From Auriscalpium vulgare (taxonomy: Eukaryota > Basidiomycota > Agaricomycetes > Russulales > Auriscalpiaceae): a DNA stretch of 64,000 nucleotides. Both the position numbers and the translations under genes were made by a program. Positions 33,524 through 44,714 of the stretch are shown piece by piece. Below the pieces are notes generated by a model. It was not told the origin of the DNA, made no database searches, and was given only the letters and a program-made list of their open reading frames with translations. The stretch spans positions 620,001-684,000 of the forward strand of contig JAHBBC010000003.1 of NCBI GenBank assembly GCA_019915015.1, given 5' to 3'. Position 1 is the stretch's first letter, and each line of letters starts with the position of its first letter.

Positions 33524-34369
33524 TGGGACCCGCAGCGCTACAGGCACCGAAAAGGACCAATCACACCGCTACACCAAGACACACACCCCCGAGACGCCCC
33601 ACAGGCGTCGCGGCACCGGCACGACCACGGGACAGCACAAAGCGAGCGAGCGTCTGGGGAGGAGTCGGAGAGCCGAGGTAGGGAGTCGGAACGGTCGGGC
33701 GCGGAACTTGGTAGGACGCGTAGGAGCGCAGACGCGTGGGAAGAGCTGACGAAGCAGCGGTATATAGACGCGATTCGACTTGTTGTAGAGACACTTTTGG
33801 ACCTTGGGCCTACACCCGAGACTACACCTTTCGTTCCTGCTTCACAGAGAGCACCGCACGACGCGATACCGCCAGACCAGCCCGACACGATGCCTTAAAC
33901 CAGAAAGTCGTAGCGACATCCGGGTCGCGCCACCTTTGCGATACCACGGGCTACGCTGCCCCGACTCAACCACAGACTGGAGTGATACAGTGTGGTAGGT
34001 TTTATGACTGACGTTTATATTCCAGGATAGCGACTCGGACGGTACAAGCGCGGGGACACAGGTCGGGCGGTCGGACGGCAAGGGCGACTCCGCAACTAGG
34101 ACGGACCGGCGGCGGCAGACGGGAGGGTCGCACCGAATAGTGTGGGAAGAGACGCAACGTGCGACGGTCGGACGGGAGCGGAGAGAGAGAGAGAGAGAGA
34201 GCCGCAGGACGAGGGCAGGACCCGCGGGGTCCTGGGTGGTTTGTTCGGGGCACGGTCGCGATCTTGGGTTTCTTCCTCCGACCCACTACCTCTTGGGCCA
34301 GCGGTTGGCTGCTCGCTCCCTCCATTTCTATCGACGTTCCCGGGGCCTCCCCCAGGGTTCATCTCATCA
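33521..34369 (+). repeat. 3' LTR of gypsy element
   Basis: 849 bp. It reads the same as the 5' LTR wherever I compared it, including all translated frames and the (GA)n tract. It is followed by GCGC (34370-34373), the right target-site copy. Confidence 0.92.
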
Positions 34370-34377
34370 GCGCGCAC

Positions 34378-35246
34378 CACATCAATTGAAGGCCACCGAC
34401 TTCGTTGAGAGTCCCGACAACAGTCAAGATAACGCAGTTCGTCTTCTGAGAATAGTCGGCGCGGATGTTTTGCAGGGTGTAGTCGAGATTGCGTAACATC
34501 CTGCGTACCGCTGATGAGACAAAGATATAGCTACATGGAATGATGGACGTACGTTTGTCGAGCAGCTATTGCTTCCTCCGACCCCTCCGCTGCATCTGAT
34601 GGTCCGGCCACGGAGTCCTTCGCCTGTTTGCGTCTGGCAGCCGCAGCCGCCTTCTCCTCTTCACTCAGAGCACTGTACTTTGCCACGGCCTCCGGATCGG
34701 CGCGATACGCCTCCCCAACTGCCTTGTTGACGTGCGCCTGGAGTTGGCTTTGAACGATCTCATCTCCGCTTGCCTTAGCGTTGTCGATGAATGTCTGGCG
34801 GGCGGTCTGCGCAACGTGATGGTTTTGAGGGTCGGCACGGAAGAGGTCGAGAGCACTGTGAGCACGGCCACCGGTGGGCACGTCCGTGAGTTGGAGAAAC
34901 TTGGGAAGGGGTTCGGAGGTTGGAGCGTCGCCCGCATTCTTGCGAGCATGGTTGCTGATCCATTGTCTGACTTTCTACAAGTAGACGTGAGTTAGAGATG
35001 AAGAAATGGAGACAGTCGCACACGCACCTCCTTGCGCGCAATCCTCCTCTGTATCCACACCTCCGTGTCCTCCCGCACGCCGTCAACTTCTTTTCGCTCG
35101 ACGGGAAACCTCTCGCAAAATGCCTCCACCATAGTTGACCGAAACGTCGAAGCTTGCGTTTTATTGAACGATAGCTTGCAGTGTGTGCGGCAATACTGGA
35201 CTAGCCAATCCCATTCTTCCTGTGTAGCCCAGCGAGGGTTTGGCAT
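34378..35246 (-). CDS. 5' exons (1-3) of the 539-aa cargo gene
   Basis: Exons 35028-35246, 34553-34974 and 34378-34500. The product starts MPNPRWATQEEWDWLVQYCR, then KVRQWISNHARKNAG, Ala/Glu-rich helices, and TVVGTLNEVGGLQLM. The WATQEEWDWL...VRQWISNHAR layout resembles an Agaricomycete-expanded family of WTTPEQ...LKSWFxNHxR proteins of unknown role. Exon 3 ends at a GT donor (GTGCGC) only eight bases from the gypsy 3' LTR. The next exon is at 19887. The ATG at 35246 has A at -3; an in-frame upstream ATG (35438) would add 64 residues that look non-coding. Confidence 0.7.
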
Positions 35247-35571
35247 AATGAGTGGACGGTGAGTGAGAGGTGGAAAAGGATGTCGAATCTGCGAGTGAAG
35301 AGTAAAGGAAGGTCCAAGTTGTGTCCAGGTTCGAGTCTTGGGACAAAAGACAGTCAGTAAATACACATACAAACAAAATATGCCGACGGCACCTGTGACG
35401 GGGGGAGTGTGGCCGTCTTCGGCTAGATCGGTCGCCATTGTTAGCCTGCGGACTTACTGCTATGGTGGTGTTCGCTGTTAGTGGTGTTCGCTGTTGTGCA
35501 CAGAATCAGTGAATCAGTGCAGAGTCAAAACAATGATAATAGCTCAAAACATGCTAAGTACAGATACAGAA

Positions 35572-37607
35572 TTAGACATCAGTGAACGACGAGTCCATCT
35601 CTCCCAAGTGCTTGGGACACATCCACTCGGTGAAACTGGGGCGCGGGGTCCACGGTGAAGGATACCAGCCAAATGTGACCATGAACGCTCGGACATAGCA
35701 CGTTAGCAGCTGGCTCTCGACCGCAACGTAGACCTCTCGCGAAAGCCCCTGGAAATTGAGGGCACGTATCTCTGCAGCTGTGTAACCCATCCACGGATAG
35801 CTGTCAAACACGGGGTACAGACTGATGATCTCCCTGACTGTGGCTAACCATCCTTTGCGATCATCCGGCCTGCCTATTTCCCAGGCATGAAGCCCGTCGG
35901 GACCGTGTGGCCAAAGGAAACGAGAGACGAGGTCGTCGAAGGAGCCCTCCCTGAGAAAGCCGGGTGTGGCGCAATGCGTGGACTCCAATGCATGCAGCTC
36001 ATCAGCAATAGAGCAGCGAAGTGACATGGCAATGACTGAATAGCGCAGCTGATGGTTCCCGAAGAGGTCCGGTGTTACGGGGCACCCGCATGACAATGGC
36101 TGAACGGGATTCAGATCGCCTGCTATGATCTGCCTGTGGATTTCCTGACCGAAGAGAAGGCGACCGCCATACTGATAGAACACAGCAGGGTCGTATGTCT
36201 TTCCTACACTAGGTAATGGCCAGCACTTTTTCCAGTACGTGTCGCCCAAAATCTCTCGCCAGTCTTGCGTGTCCAGGCCGTTGAGCCCCCGCGGCCCACC
36301 GTCGGTGACGTGGAGATGACGATCGCGGATATAGGGAAAGAGCTGGACGTAGCGCGCGAAGTACAGAGCTTGCTTCTCTGCCGTCTGAGCGCCCCAAAAG
36401 AGATAGTACGATGGGTGTGAAAACATACGGCGCTGGCGGGTCACGGACTCGTCATTTCGCAACAAGCTCGGAGGGTTTGTCCATTGCGCGGTGAAGTACA
36501 ACATGGAAATGGGGGGGAAGTAGGCTGGACTGTCGACAATGTCTGAAAATCGTCGGATCTCCTTCATGTTCAGTAGTTTGTCGCGATTCTGTGTTACTGC
36601 AAATTCTCCATGAGCAACAGAACCCGTAATTACGAAGAGGAAAACGCACCGCGCCCCCGCTTCTGCTTAGGACCCTTCACAGATCCTAACGACACTTGAT
36701 ATTCATTTGATGGGTTGAGGGTGTCCTCCCTCGGACAATGGCCTCTAGCTGCCGGCTCGAAAGACCGAGAGTGCTTGACAAGGGGTGGATAGAACCATAG
36801 TGGCTTGGTGTGCTTTTCGTTGAGCGAGCGCGGTCCGGTGAGGCGTCCCCGTTCCTTCAGAGGGGTTGGTGGAAGTCGACGAGATATTGGGAGTGTCCAA
36901 TCTCCCGTGTGAACAACCATATATACGGCAACATTCATCCGGTGGTAGTCATGAAACCGCGCAATCGTGTCGACAATCGAACCCCGAGTGGCCGGGCGAA
37001 TGGGTGGAGGAGATCCAGGCTTCAGGATGTCGTTCTTGATATCCTCCCACCAGTCACGAAATGCGAAAACTTCCAAGAGTCCACGTTGTGTAGCACGGAA
37101 GAAATCGACGAAGTCGTCCCAGGCATACACTCCATCTGCGAGGCGATAGTAGCCGTCGCGTGCACGACGCAACGCCTCCTCAGGAATTGTGACATGGCTA
37201 ACCGATTTGTGATTGCGGGCCTGCGGGAAGATAGCGGTCGTGACCTTCCATGCGTTGTTAAGCCTCGTGTGCAGCGGCTCCCGCACACTGTCCGACATCG
37301 TGTGGACGTGCTTGCCATCTTTCTCAATTGACGTCCACATGGTTTTGTCAACAGAATCGGTGAGGATGTCATTCGTTCCATGGTGAGGCACATTTATGTA
37401 GGCAAGGTATGGAGCCGAAACGTCATAATATTGTGGAAGGCGAGTCCATTCATACATGCCCCACATGCCGTCCGCCTGAACATGTACAGATTGTGGTGGG
37501 TCGAGAGGAAAGGAAGAAGGGATGAAAGATGTGTTGGCGGCGATGACGATGGAATCCGCCTCGTCAGTTGACGTCCAGAATGCTAGCGGGAACGGGAAGG
37601 GCGCCAT
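35572..37607 (-). CDS. 660-aa protein of unknown function, KDZ cargo
   Basis: Two exons (36650-37607, 35572-36596) with a 53-bp GTGCGT...CAG intron join in frame through GRVTQNRDKLLNMKEIRRF. The protein is rich in Trp, Tyr and Phe and looks globular, with few low-complexity stretches apart from a basic PKQKRGR patch next to the splice. No signal peptide, membrane segment or known catalytic motif is seen. The intact frame over 2 kb argues for recent function. It shares strand with the 263-aa and 539-aa genes. I do not recognise the family. Confidence 0.75.
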
Positions 37608-37914
37608 CTGTGCACGGTTGACCTAGGATCTGAAAAGACTCCCTAGTTAGCAGGGCACATAATGTCACGGCAGGTTGACACTCACATATGCAATCCCCAC
37701 GTTAAGGACACCGCTGTTGCGCGTGGCCGACAAGGCTCGGCTGCGGAAGGATTCAGTCATCGCGATCATCGAGGGCAACACATCCTTAATGACTCACGTG
37801 AGCTATTCAGTCGTACACCGGCGTTTTGAAAGCCAGAGGACCAGGAACGAGAAAGACGATGAGCACGCGTGTAGAATGCCGTCTGGCGTTGGAGGCGCCT
37901 ACGCAGGATGGAAA

Positions 37915-39300
37915 AACCGCAGATATCGGAAGTGGTTGGCGGGCTATGAAGGAAACGGTTGAGCTAGCGCATAGTCTCACAACGAAGGTAGACGTACCGT
38001 GATCAAATTTCGAGCGCGCGCGGCCCAAGATTGGAGACACGGAGCAGCACAGCACGATCGAAGGGAGAAGAAAGACGAGGGGGAGCACACGCAGGTAGCT
38101 CAGAGTGGACGGCACGTCTAACTCTTTGCGGGCTGTGTGCGCTGCACGAAGCGGTATGTGGAGGGTGTTGAAGTCCTAGCGAGCAACGCCCGTCGCTGTA
38201 AAATAACAATCAGTGAGAAAAATCGCAGAAGATGAGAAGAAAAAACACACCAGAGCAGCCGGGGTGTGTTGCGGACTTTCCGGGAGGGGCAGAGACAGAG
38301 CTGAGGGTGAGAGCAAAGTGGGGACACGCGCACGAGGCTGCCTTCGCTCACGGAGACCCGGAGGTTGGAGACGCCGAGCAGCTCGCACGGTAGGGAATAA
38401 AGCAGGGCGGCGGGGGGTAGCACGTACAGCACGCTCGGAGTAGACGGCACGTCCGACTCTCTGCGCGTTGCACACACTAGGGGTGGGGGTGGGGATGGGG
38501 AAGGGCGGTGGAGATAGGTGACGTGTCGACGAGTTTGACTTCACCGGGACGTGGGGTTAGAGTTCAGACTGCGACCGGCAAACTGTTGCCGGAACTCTAA
38601 GTGTATAGCTGCAAGTCGGAGTGTGAACTCTAGCCGCACGTCCCGGTGAAGTCAAACTCGTCGACACGTCACCTATCTCCACCGCCCTTCCCCATCCCCA
38701 CCCCCACCCCTAGTGTGTGCAACGCGCAGAGAGTCGGACGTGCCGTCTACTCCGAGCGTGCTGTACGTGCTACCCCCCGCCGCCCTGCTTTATTCCCTAC
38801 CGTGCGAGCTGCTCGGCGTCTCCAACCTCCGGGTCTCCGTGAGCGAAGGCAGCCTCGTGCGCGTGTCCCCACTTTGCTCTCACCCTCAGCTCTGTCTCTG
38901 CCCCTCCCGGAAAGTCCGCAACACACCCCGGCTCCTTCGGTGTGTTTTTTCTTCTCATCTTCTGCGATTTTTCTCACTGATTGTTATTTTACAGCACCAG
39001 TCGCCGTCGGCTGAGACACCCACACCCTCCTCCTTCCCCACCAGCAGAGAGTCCGACGTGCCGTCTACTCCTACATTGTCCTATCCCCTCCGCACTGCAG
39101 CGCACACAGCCCGTGAAGAGTTTGACGTGCCGTCTACTCCGAGTGAGCTGCGGGTGTTCCCCCACGTCTCTCTGCTTCCTCCGATCGTCTCTGTCTCCAA
39201 CCTTGGACCGCGTGTCGCAAGATGTGTTCACGGTACGTCCAACTTTGTAGCGATACTCTGCGCTTGCTCACTATTTTTGTTCATAGCGCGCCAACCTCAT
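37915..39300. repeat. Long inverted (fold-back) repeat
   Basis: Near-perfect inner arms of 359 bp (38195-38553 and 38637-38995) are separated by an 83-bp spacer whose ends are also imperfectly palindromic. More diverged inverted similarity continues outward to about 37915 and 39300, with length differences. The arms contain several copies of a GACGTGCCGTCTACTCC motif (for example about 38738, 39055 and 39127). The right arm runs into the 5' region of the cyclin gene; the left is an inverted copy of the same DNA. Confidence 0.85.
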
Positions 39301-39355
39301 GCGATCCGTACGAGTTCATCCCTCCCTCCCCGCCCCATACCAGCCCCCGTCCCCC

Positions 39356-40257
39356 ATGGCCACCATCTCCGGTCCTTCCGTCGCTCGGCATCCTTCCCCC
39401 GCCTTCCGCAAGGCCCACAAGATATCTCGCCCGTCCGCACACGGCGCGGCCCCTCTGGTGCGCATCCCCTGCACCCTCCTTTGTTCTATCTATATTTATC
39501 TTCGCTTCAGTCGGCGAGCCATCCATACCACGGCCATGAGCCGACAGCGAAGCTCTGTGCTAGATTCGTCTCGCACCTCTTCGCCTGTCCCGACCTCCCT
39601 CCCCTCCCCGCGCCCCCTACCAACGCGCCCAACCCGCGGCTGGAGCACTTTATTGCGTATGCGCTGCACCGCACCCGGCTGCACGCTTCCGTTACCTTCG
39701 CCGCCCTCTACCTCCTCCAGCGACTGAAGGCTCGGTTCCCCGCCGCGAAGGGCTCCTCAGGCCATCAACTGTTCATCTCCGCGTTCATGATCGCATCCAA
39801 GATCATCTGTGACGACACATACAGCAACAAGAGCTGGTGTATTGTCGGGCAGGGCATGTTCGCACTGCGCGAAATCAACCAGATGGAGCGCGAGATGTGC
39901 AGCTATCTCGAGTGGTAGCTCAATGTTGACCCCACCACCCTGCACGACTTTGAGATCCAGGTGCGCCGCGACTTCGCCGGCCCGGGCCCGTACTCTCCCA
40001 TCTCCCTCCCGACGCCTGCGCCTTCGCCGTTCGCACACCCCGGCGCCAGCACGGCGTCGAGCGTCCCGTCGTTCGGGCACCGCGCGTCGCCCGGGGCCGC
40101 GCCCATCCTGATCCCGAGCCTGACGATCACGTACCCCTCGCCGGCCTCGCCGCCTGACACCCCCGAGACCTCCCTCGCATTCCGTGTTGAAGTCCCACGT
40201 ATCCTCCCGTCGACCCCGCTCGACTCTGCGCAAGGCGAGGAGGTTGTCATCTTATGA
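39356..40257 (+). pseudogene. PCL/PHO80-type cyclin with a premature stop
   Basis: Two exons (39356-39457, 39511-40257) join in frame. The cyclin box is highly typical of fungal PCL cyclins: ALHRTRLHASVTFAALYLLQ, SSGHQLFISAFMIASK, CDDTYSNKSW, GMFALREINQMEREM. These cyclins activate Pho85-type kinases. The expected LEWQLNVDP reads LEW-stop-LNVDP, with TAG at 39916-39918 in place of CAG. The frame then continues open for another 112 codons to TGA at 40255. One C-to-T change therefore truncates an otherwise intact gene just at the end of the cyclin box. It lies 400 bp upstream of the KDZ transposase on the same strand, beside the fold-back repeat. Confidence 0.85.
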
Positions 40258-40655
40258 GCTGCGGTCGTGTGCAGCCCGATTTCCGCAGGCGTGGAGGGGG
40301 TCATGTTCTCGTCGCGCCCGATAACCGCCTAGTGCGCCCAGTTTGCCTACGCTACATTGACGATCCTCCTTGCTCATGTGGTCATGCTGTCCTGTATGTG
40401 CTTGCTCTTGTCTGCTCCCCTCCTAATGGCAATTTTATCTTTGTACTATATGACACGTACATCCAGTTCACACTTGTCAGGTAGCCTATCCCGAAATTGT
40501 AGTTGGACTTCGTATCATAAATCTGCTTACAATTATCCGTTTTCCATTGTTCCTGCCAGTGTGGCCGGTCTGGCGCACATGTGCTTGCTTGGACCGTCAG
40601 TACCCTCAACACTGACATTATTCTCTCACTCTGTCCTTGCTGCTGCAGTATTGGG

Positions 40656-43600
40656 ATGGCCCCTGCAAAAAAGCGCAAATACGAGCCGTCGCGTGCAGCC
40701 GTACTGGACGAAACCATCAAATTAGTTCACCGACGTCGCAACGGTGATGTTGACAAGCGACAGGTTCCCCTTGGCATCCGCGCCCTCGCTGCCAGGCCCG
40801 AAAAGCCAACCATCTCGTATCTGCCGACAATCGAGGAAGAGAGTGAGATGGAGAGGGCGGCTGAGGAGGAAGAAATGGCTCCTGCGTCAACAAGCAGATA
40901 TATTGTGAGTGTGGATTACATTTCTGATGCCTCGGTGTTCTAACGAGACCTGGTAGCCAACGCACACTGTCAACAGCGAATGGCGTACTGAGTGGGCCCC
41001 AAAAATGTTGGAGGCCATCTTAGGCTACGAGGCTGCAGATGACCTTGGCCGCCCTTGCTCCGCCGCTGGCTGCTCGAGCACCGCAGCTGACATCCGTTGT
41101 CGTGACTGCTTCTATCGTCGAATGCTCTGCAGAGACTGCGCCGTCAAAATTCACCTCGATAACCCGTTTCACCAAGTGGAGGAATGGGTCGGCACGTACT
41201 TCAAGCGCAGAGGACTTCAAGAGCTAGGCCTCGTCATCCGCCTTGGACATGGGGGCGACACCTGTCCCTTCGCCAAGGAACCTGTTTCGATGACAGTGAC
41301 CCATGTCAACGGCATTCACACTTGCAATGTCCAGTTCTGCGGCTGCTTTCCACCCGACAAGTATAATCCTGTCGATGTCCCACTGCAGCTGGCAAACGCA
41401 GGGCTCTGGCCCGCGTCATATAAGAACCCCCGAACGGCGACAACTTTCCACTCAGCACGGGAGTACAATCAGTTCTCCCTCCAGGCCAAGGTGAATGTGA
41501 TGGACTACAACCGTGTCAAGCTGCGCATGACAAACAACGCTTTTCGTGACGACGTACCGGTGAGTTTATCTTGCGCTCATCATGACTGTCGCCCATGCTG
41601 ATCCTCGCAGGATCGATATAGGCAGCTTCTCACAAGCCAACGACAATTCATGTTCATCCAGACGCTCAAGCAGTTTGGAGCGAGTGTACAGGATCGATAC
41701 GCCGCCGGAAGTCTCGTCGTCCTATGTCCTGCCTGTCCTCAACCTGGGAAGAACATGGACCCCGGTTGGAAAGACGTACCAGCAAAAGACCAGTTGAGTA
41801 CACTCAAATATATCAGAGTTCGCTGTCTGCTGACGCCGCGTGCAGATACATCCATGCACTGTTTTATGCAAAAGACGGGAACTTTCAGCTCCATCAACAC
41901 ATGAAGAAGATGGATCTTGATGACGTCGCGTTCACGAGGGGCGGTGGTTATTATGTTGATGATGTTGAGTGTGCGAATCACCTCAAGATCATGGACAACG
42001 ACCCGGATAGCAGCAAAGAGGTACGTATGCAACCGTCTACAATTGACGAAGTATCTCACATATCGTAGACGTCGACGTGCAACAAGTTCTTTGCTCTCAA
42101 TGGCAAGCGCCTCGACGGCAAGCGCATCACGGGAGTGGTGTCTTTAGTATGCGCACCGCACGGGATGATCATGGGGTCCTCAACCATTGACTTGACGAAA
42201 GGCGAAAGGTGCGTTGTTGTCGTCCAATCACATGTTTGTGAGCCTCACTTGTTGAGCTAGATTTGCCCATGTGGACCTTGCGACGGTGTCTGCGACACGC
42301 CCATACAAAGATCTCAAGTTGCACATCTCTTCATACGATATCAATTGTCAATACGGAATTAACTTCGACACGCGCATGGACAAATTTCCGTCCGGTCGTC
42401 CAGACTTTCCCCTTACCATCCGTGTCGTTCCTAAATGGCACTTGAATGGGCACAAGGATGACTGCAAGTTTCTCAACTCGCCGGATGTCACTCCTGGGTG
42501 TGGCATGACGGAGGGCGAGGCGCCTGAGCGTCGGTGGGCCGTGCAGAATTCACTCGCACTTCAGACAAAAGAGATGGGGCCAGGGTACCGCCACGACACG
42601 CATAATGTTCACAACGGAGATTTCAACATGCAGAAAATCTTCACGATAGGTGAGTATAGCTCCTGCGTATCTTCTGTTTGTTGCGCGCTGACTGCAATCA
42701 GCCAAGTTTCTTGCAAAAAAGCTGGACCAAGCAAAGTCTGCCGCGGCGGAAGCTGAAGAGCAACATGAACGTTGCGAAGCGACCTTCAATTTCCGCGGAC
42801 GTCCATTGGACGAGTGGCGGACTGCCGAAACCGAGTTCTTGACCACACTTGCCGACGGAACAGCACGAAAGGACCAGCCAAAAGTCAGCCCGTATGAACC
42901 GGCGAGTGACAAAGGTGTGAAGTCGTTTTTAAATTTCGCGCTCACTTGAACTAATATATCTTGTCTTAGCACCGACCGAGAAGGAAGCGTTGCTGATTTT
43001 GGAGAAGGAGTTTGACGCTGAGCGGGGCACAGCAAGCGAGGAACGTGGTCGGCCAAGCCTCACTGCGTTTCTGAAGCTTGGTCTCGACTTGGAGGCGCGA
43101 CAGTACGTCTTTCTTGCAACACACTTCAGGTATTCCCCTAACATGTTTGAATAGGTACGATGTACAAAGCAAGGCAAAGCAAAAGGAGCTGTCAGGTGCC
43201 GAAAAAACCGCTATCGAAGACAGCCGATCGCGCCTTGACACTCAGATTGCACGCTTCGAGGACCTTCACGCTGCTATCGTGGCCCCGACAGTCCTCAGGC
43301 TTGAAAGTCCAGAAACGAGCTGGCCGGCACCGCGTTCTGACCAAGATGTCCTAGCCGAGGACGTCCAACTTCGCTTGCCATCGACATACCCCATGGACGT
43401 CAGGCAGAATTCCTTATTCAAGTCTCTAGCGGAGGCAGAGCTCCTTCTGCGAAAAGGTCGGGCTTGTGATCTTCTGCGGGAGCTACGCCTCAAGATTTCA
43501 TTGAAGTCCTTCCTGTGGAGGTCAGAGAAGGCGTCGTATGGCCAAGAGGCGAAGACACGCCACCAGAAGACGGTCACTCGCGCTTACCAGGCAACCGCCC

Positions 43601-44259
43601 GACTTCGCCATCTATACACTACAATGCGGTCGAACATGCTCACGCTAGGGCTCCAGGAGGATGACAAGAACTATCGGCCGCTAACGGAACATGACTGTCG
43701 CGTCGTGGCCCTCGTTCATGCTGTTGAAGACCACGACACATCATCGAAGGACCGTGAGCGCTCGTGGCTCTGGCGCGATGGTGAGTATTGGGCTTCTGAC
43801 TCGGATGACGCTACAGCAAAATGGGATGAAGAGCGTGAGTCCCTTTGATTATACGTGCTTGGTACCCAGCTGACATCATGATAGTTGACCGTCTCACCTG
43901 GTTCCGATCGAGTGCGAAGCAAGCTCGCTGGCAGGAACATGTCAAGCGCCTGGAAGAATCGATACGGAGGACGCAGCGGCATTGGTACGATGAGCAACAG
44001 GTTTGGCTGAGTCGTGCAGAAGCACAGGGCAGTTCATTAAGTCAACGTGGTGTCGCCGCATATGCTGCACGGTCGGTTTCTAATTCATACTCTGACAATG
44101 AAGTATCTGACATTCAAGCGTAGGAAAGCTGCAGTATTTGCGCGTCTGCTGTCTGATGCGAGGGAGCTCTACCCTGAGTACCTCAGGCTGTCGGATACTG
44201 AGGTCAGTACTGATATTGTCATAGACACTTCTACCTTGCTGACCTGGGAGCCCAGGTAG
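40656..44259 (+). CDS. KDZ-family transposase
   Basis: Eleven exons join without a break to about 1028 aa: 40656-40904, 40957-41559, 41611-41792, 41846-42020, 42069-42208, 42261-42649, 42702-42914, 42970-43102, 43155-43834, 43885-44071, 44124-44259. The start is basic (MAPAKKRKYEPSR). A Cys cluster of the KDZ-associated CxC type spans residues of about 117-150 (CSAAGC...CRDCFYRRMLCRDC). The RNase H-like core has the KDZ hallmark SYDINCQY near residue 475 and KWHLNGHKDDC after it, then a long helical tail. The reading frame is intact, so the gene may be functional. It sits at the right end of the element, as expected for the gene that mobilises it. Confidence 0.9.
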
Positions 44260-44384
44260 CATTACATGACTGACAAGCAATGGGTATGAATTAGTTACTT
44301 CGCTGAAATACTTCCACTGTACATTGCGTTGGAGTAGTCCCACTATACATTGCGGTGAAATAGTTGCATTCAACAGACACAAAC

Positions 44385-44460
44385 TAGTTGCGCATGGAAA
44401 TATAATCTAACTAGTTGAACATGGAAATATAATGTGGATATAGTTCATCCTCGAACTAGT
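44385..44460 (+). repeat. Right-end subterminal repeats of KDZ element
   Basis: Two near-direct copies of ACTAGTTG(C/A)(G/A)CATGGAAATATAAT are followed by TAGTTCATC and CGAACTAGTTCG. They share the TAGTT(CA/GA) core with the left array but are fewer and more diverged. Confidence 0.55.
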
Positions 44461-44548
44461 TCGTGTTTTTTTCTTAAGGGTATCCTACCTGTCAGGCTCC
44501 AGAAGCCTACAATACTAGTGCTAAATACTCGACCGTCATAGTCGGCGT

Positions 44549-44588
44549 TGAACTAGGTCAACGCCCAGTAATTACTCATTTGAACTAC
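44549..44588 (-). repeat. Right terminal inverted repeat of KDZ element
   Basis: Read on the minus strand: GTAGTTCAAATGAGTAATTA, then 13 nt, then TAGTTCA. It matches the left end in order and spacing. Confidence 0.7.
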
Positions 44589-44714
44589 TTCAGTTGTCTG
44601 CAAGTACTGGAATATCACCGGCACAACCGCGAGATGCATCACGGTATGGGCTGTGCTGTGTGTCTTGGTTCTCAACGCTGACATTGAATGCCAGTGCCAA
44701 CTCACCGGAGCTAG

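Larger units (their letters stand above)
19936..34369 (+). mobile_element. 14.4 kb Ty3/gypsy LTR retrotransposon with antisense genes
   Basis: Complete element: 849-bp LTRs starting TGATG and ending CATCA, a 4-bp GCGC duplication, gag-protease, pol, a purine tract directly before the 3' LTR, and 5.8 kb of extra sequence carrying three minus-strand genes. The two LTRs have equal length and give the same translated frames throughout, so they look identical and the insertion is young. The element sits inside intron 3 of a minus-strand cargo gene, in the opposite orientation to that gene. Confidence 0.92.
16937..44612 (+). mobile_element. Giant KDZ-type DNA transposon with cargo
   Basis: Ends are defined by matching imperfect terminal inverted repeats: TAGTTCA, a 2-3 nt gap, TGAGTAATTA, exactly 13 nt, then TAGTTCA again, at 16942-16981 and inverted at 44549-44587. 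The interval contains an intact KDZ transposase (40656-44259), a subterminal repeat array (17071-17690), and apparent cargo on both strands. Without the younger gypsy insertion (19936-34369) it is about 13.2 kb. It interrupts an intron of a DUF6697-like gene. A heptamer TATCACC lies just outside both ends (16930-16936 and 44613-44619) and may be the target duplication, but it sits 5 and 25 nt from the shared TIR core, so the exact termini are uncertain. Confidence 0.65.

Noticed and set aside
38176..39014. Mirror-image 122-aa frames starting MKSNSSTRHLSPPP
   Set aside because: They arise from the inverted repeat; no domain, and the right-hand one runs through an apparent non-coding region upstream of the cyclin.
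16930..44619. TATCACC heptamers as a certain target-site duplication
   Set aside because: They are 5 and 25 nt from the shared TIR core, so I keep them only as a candidate.
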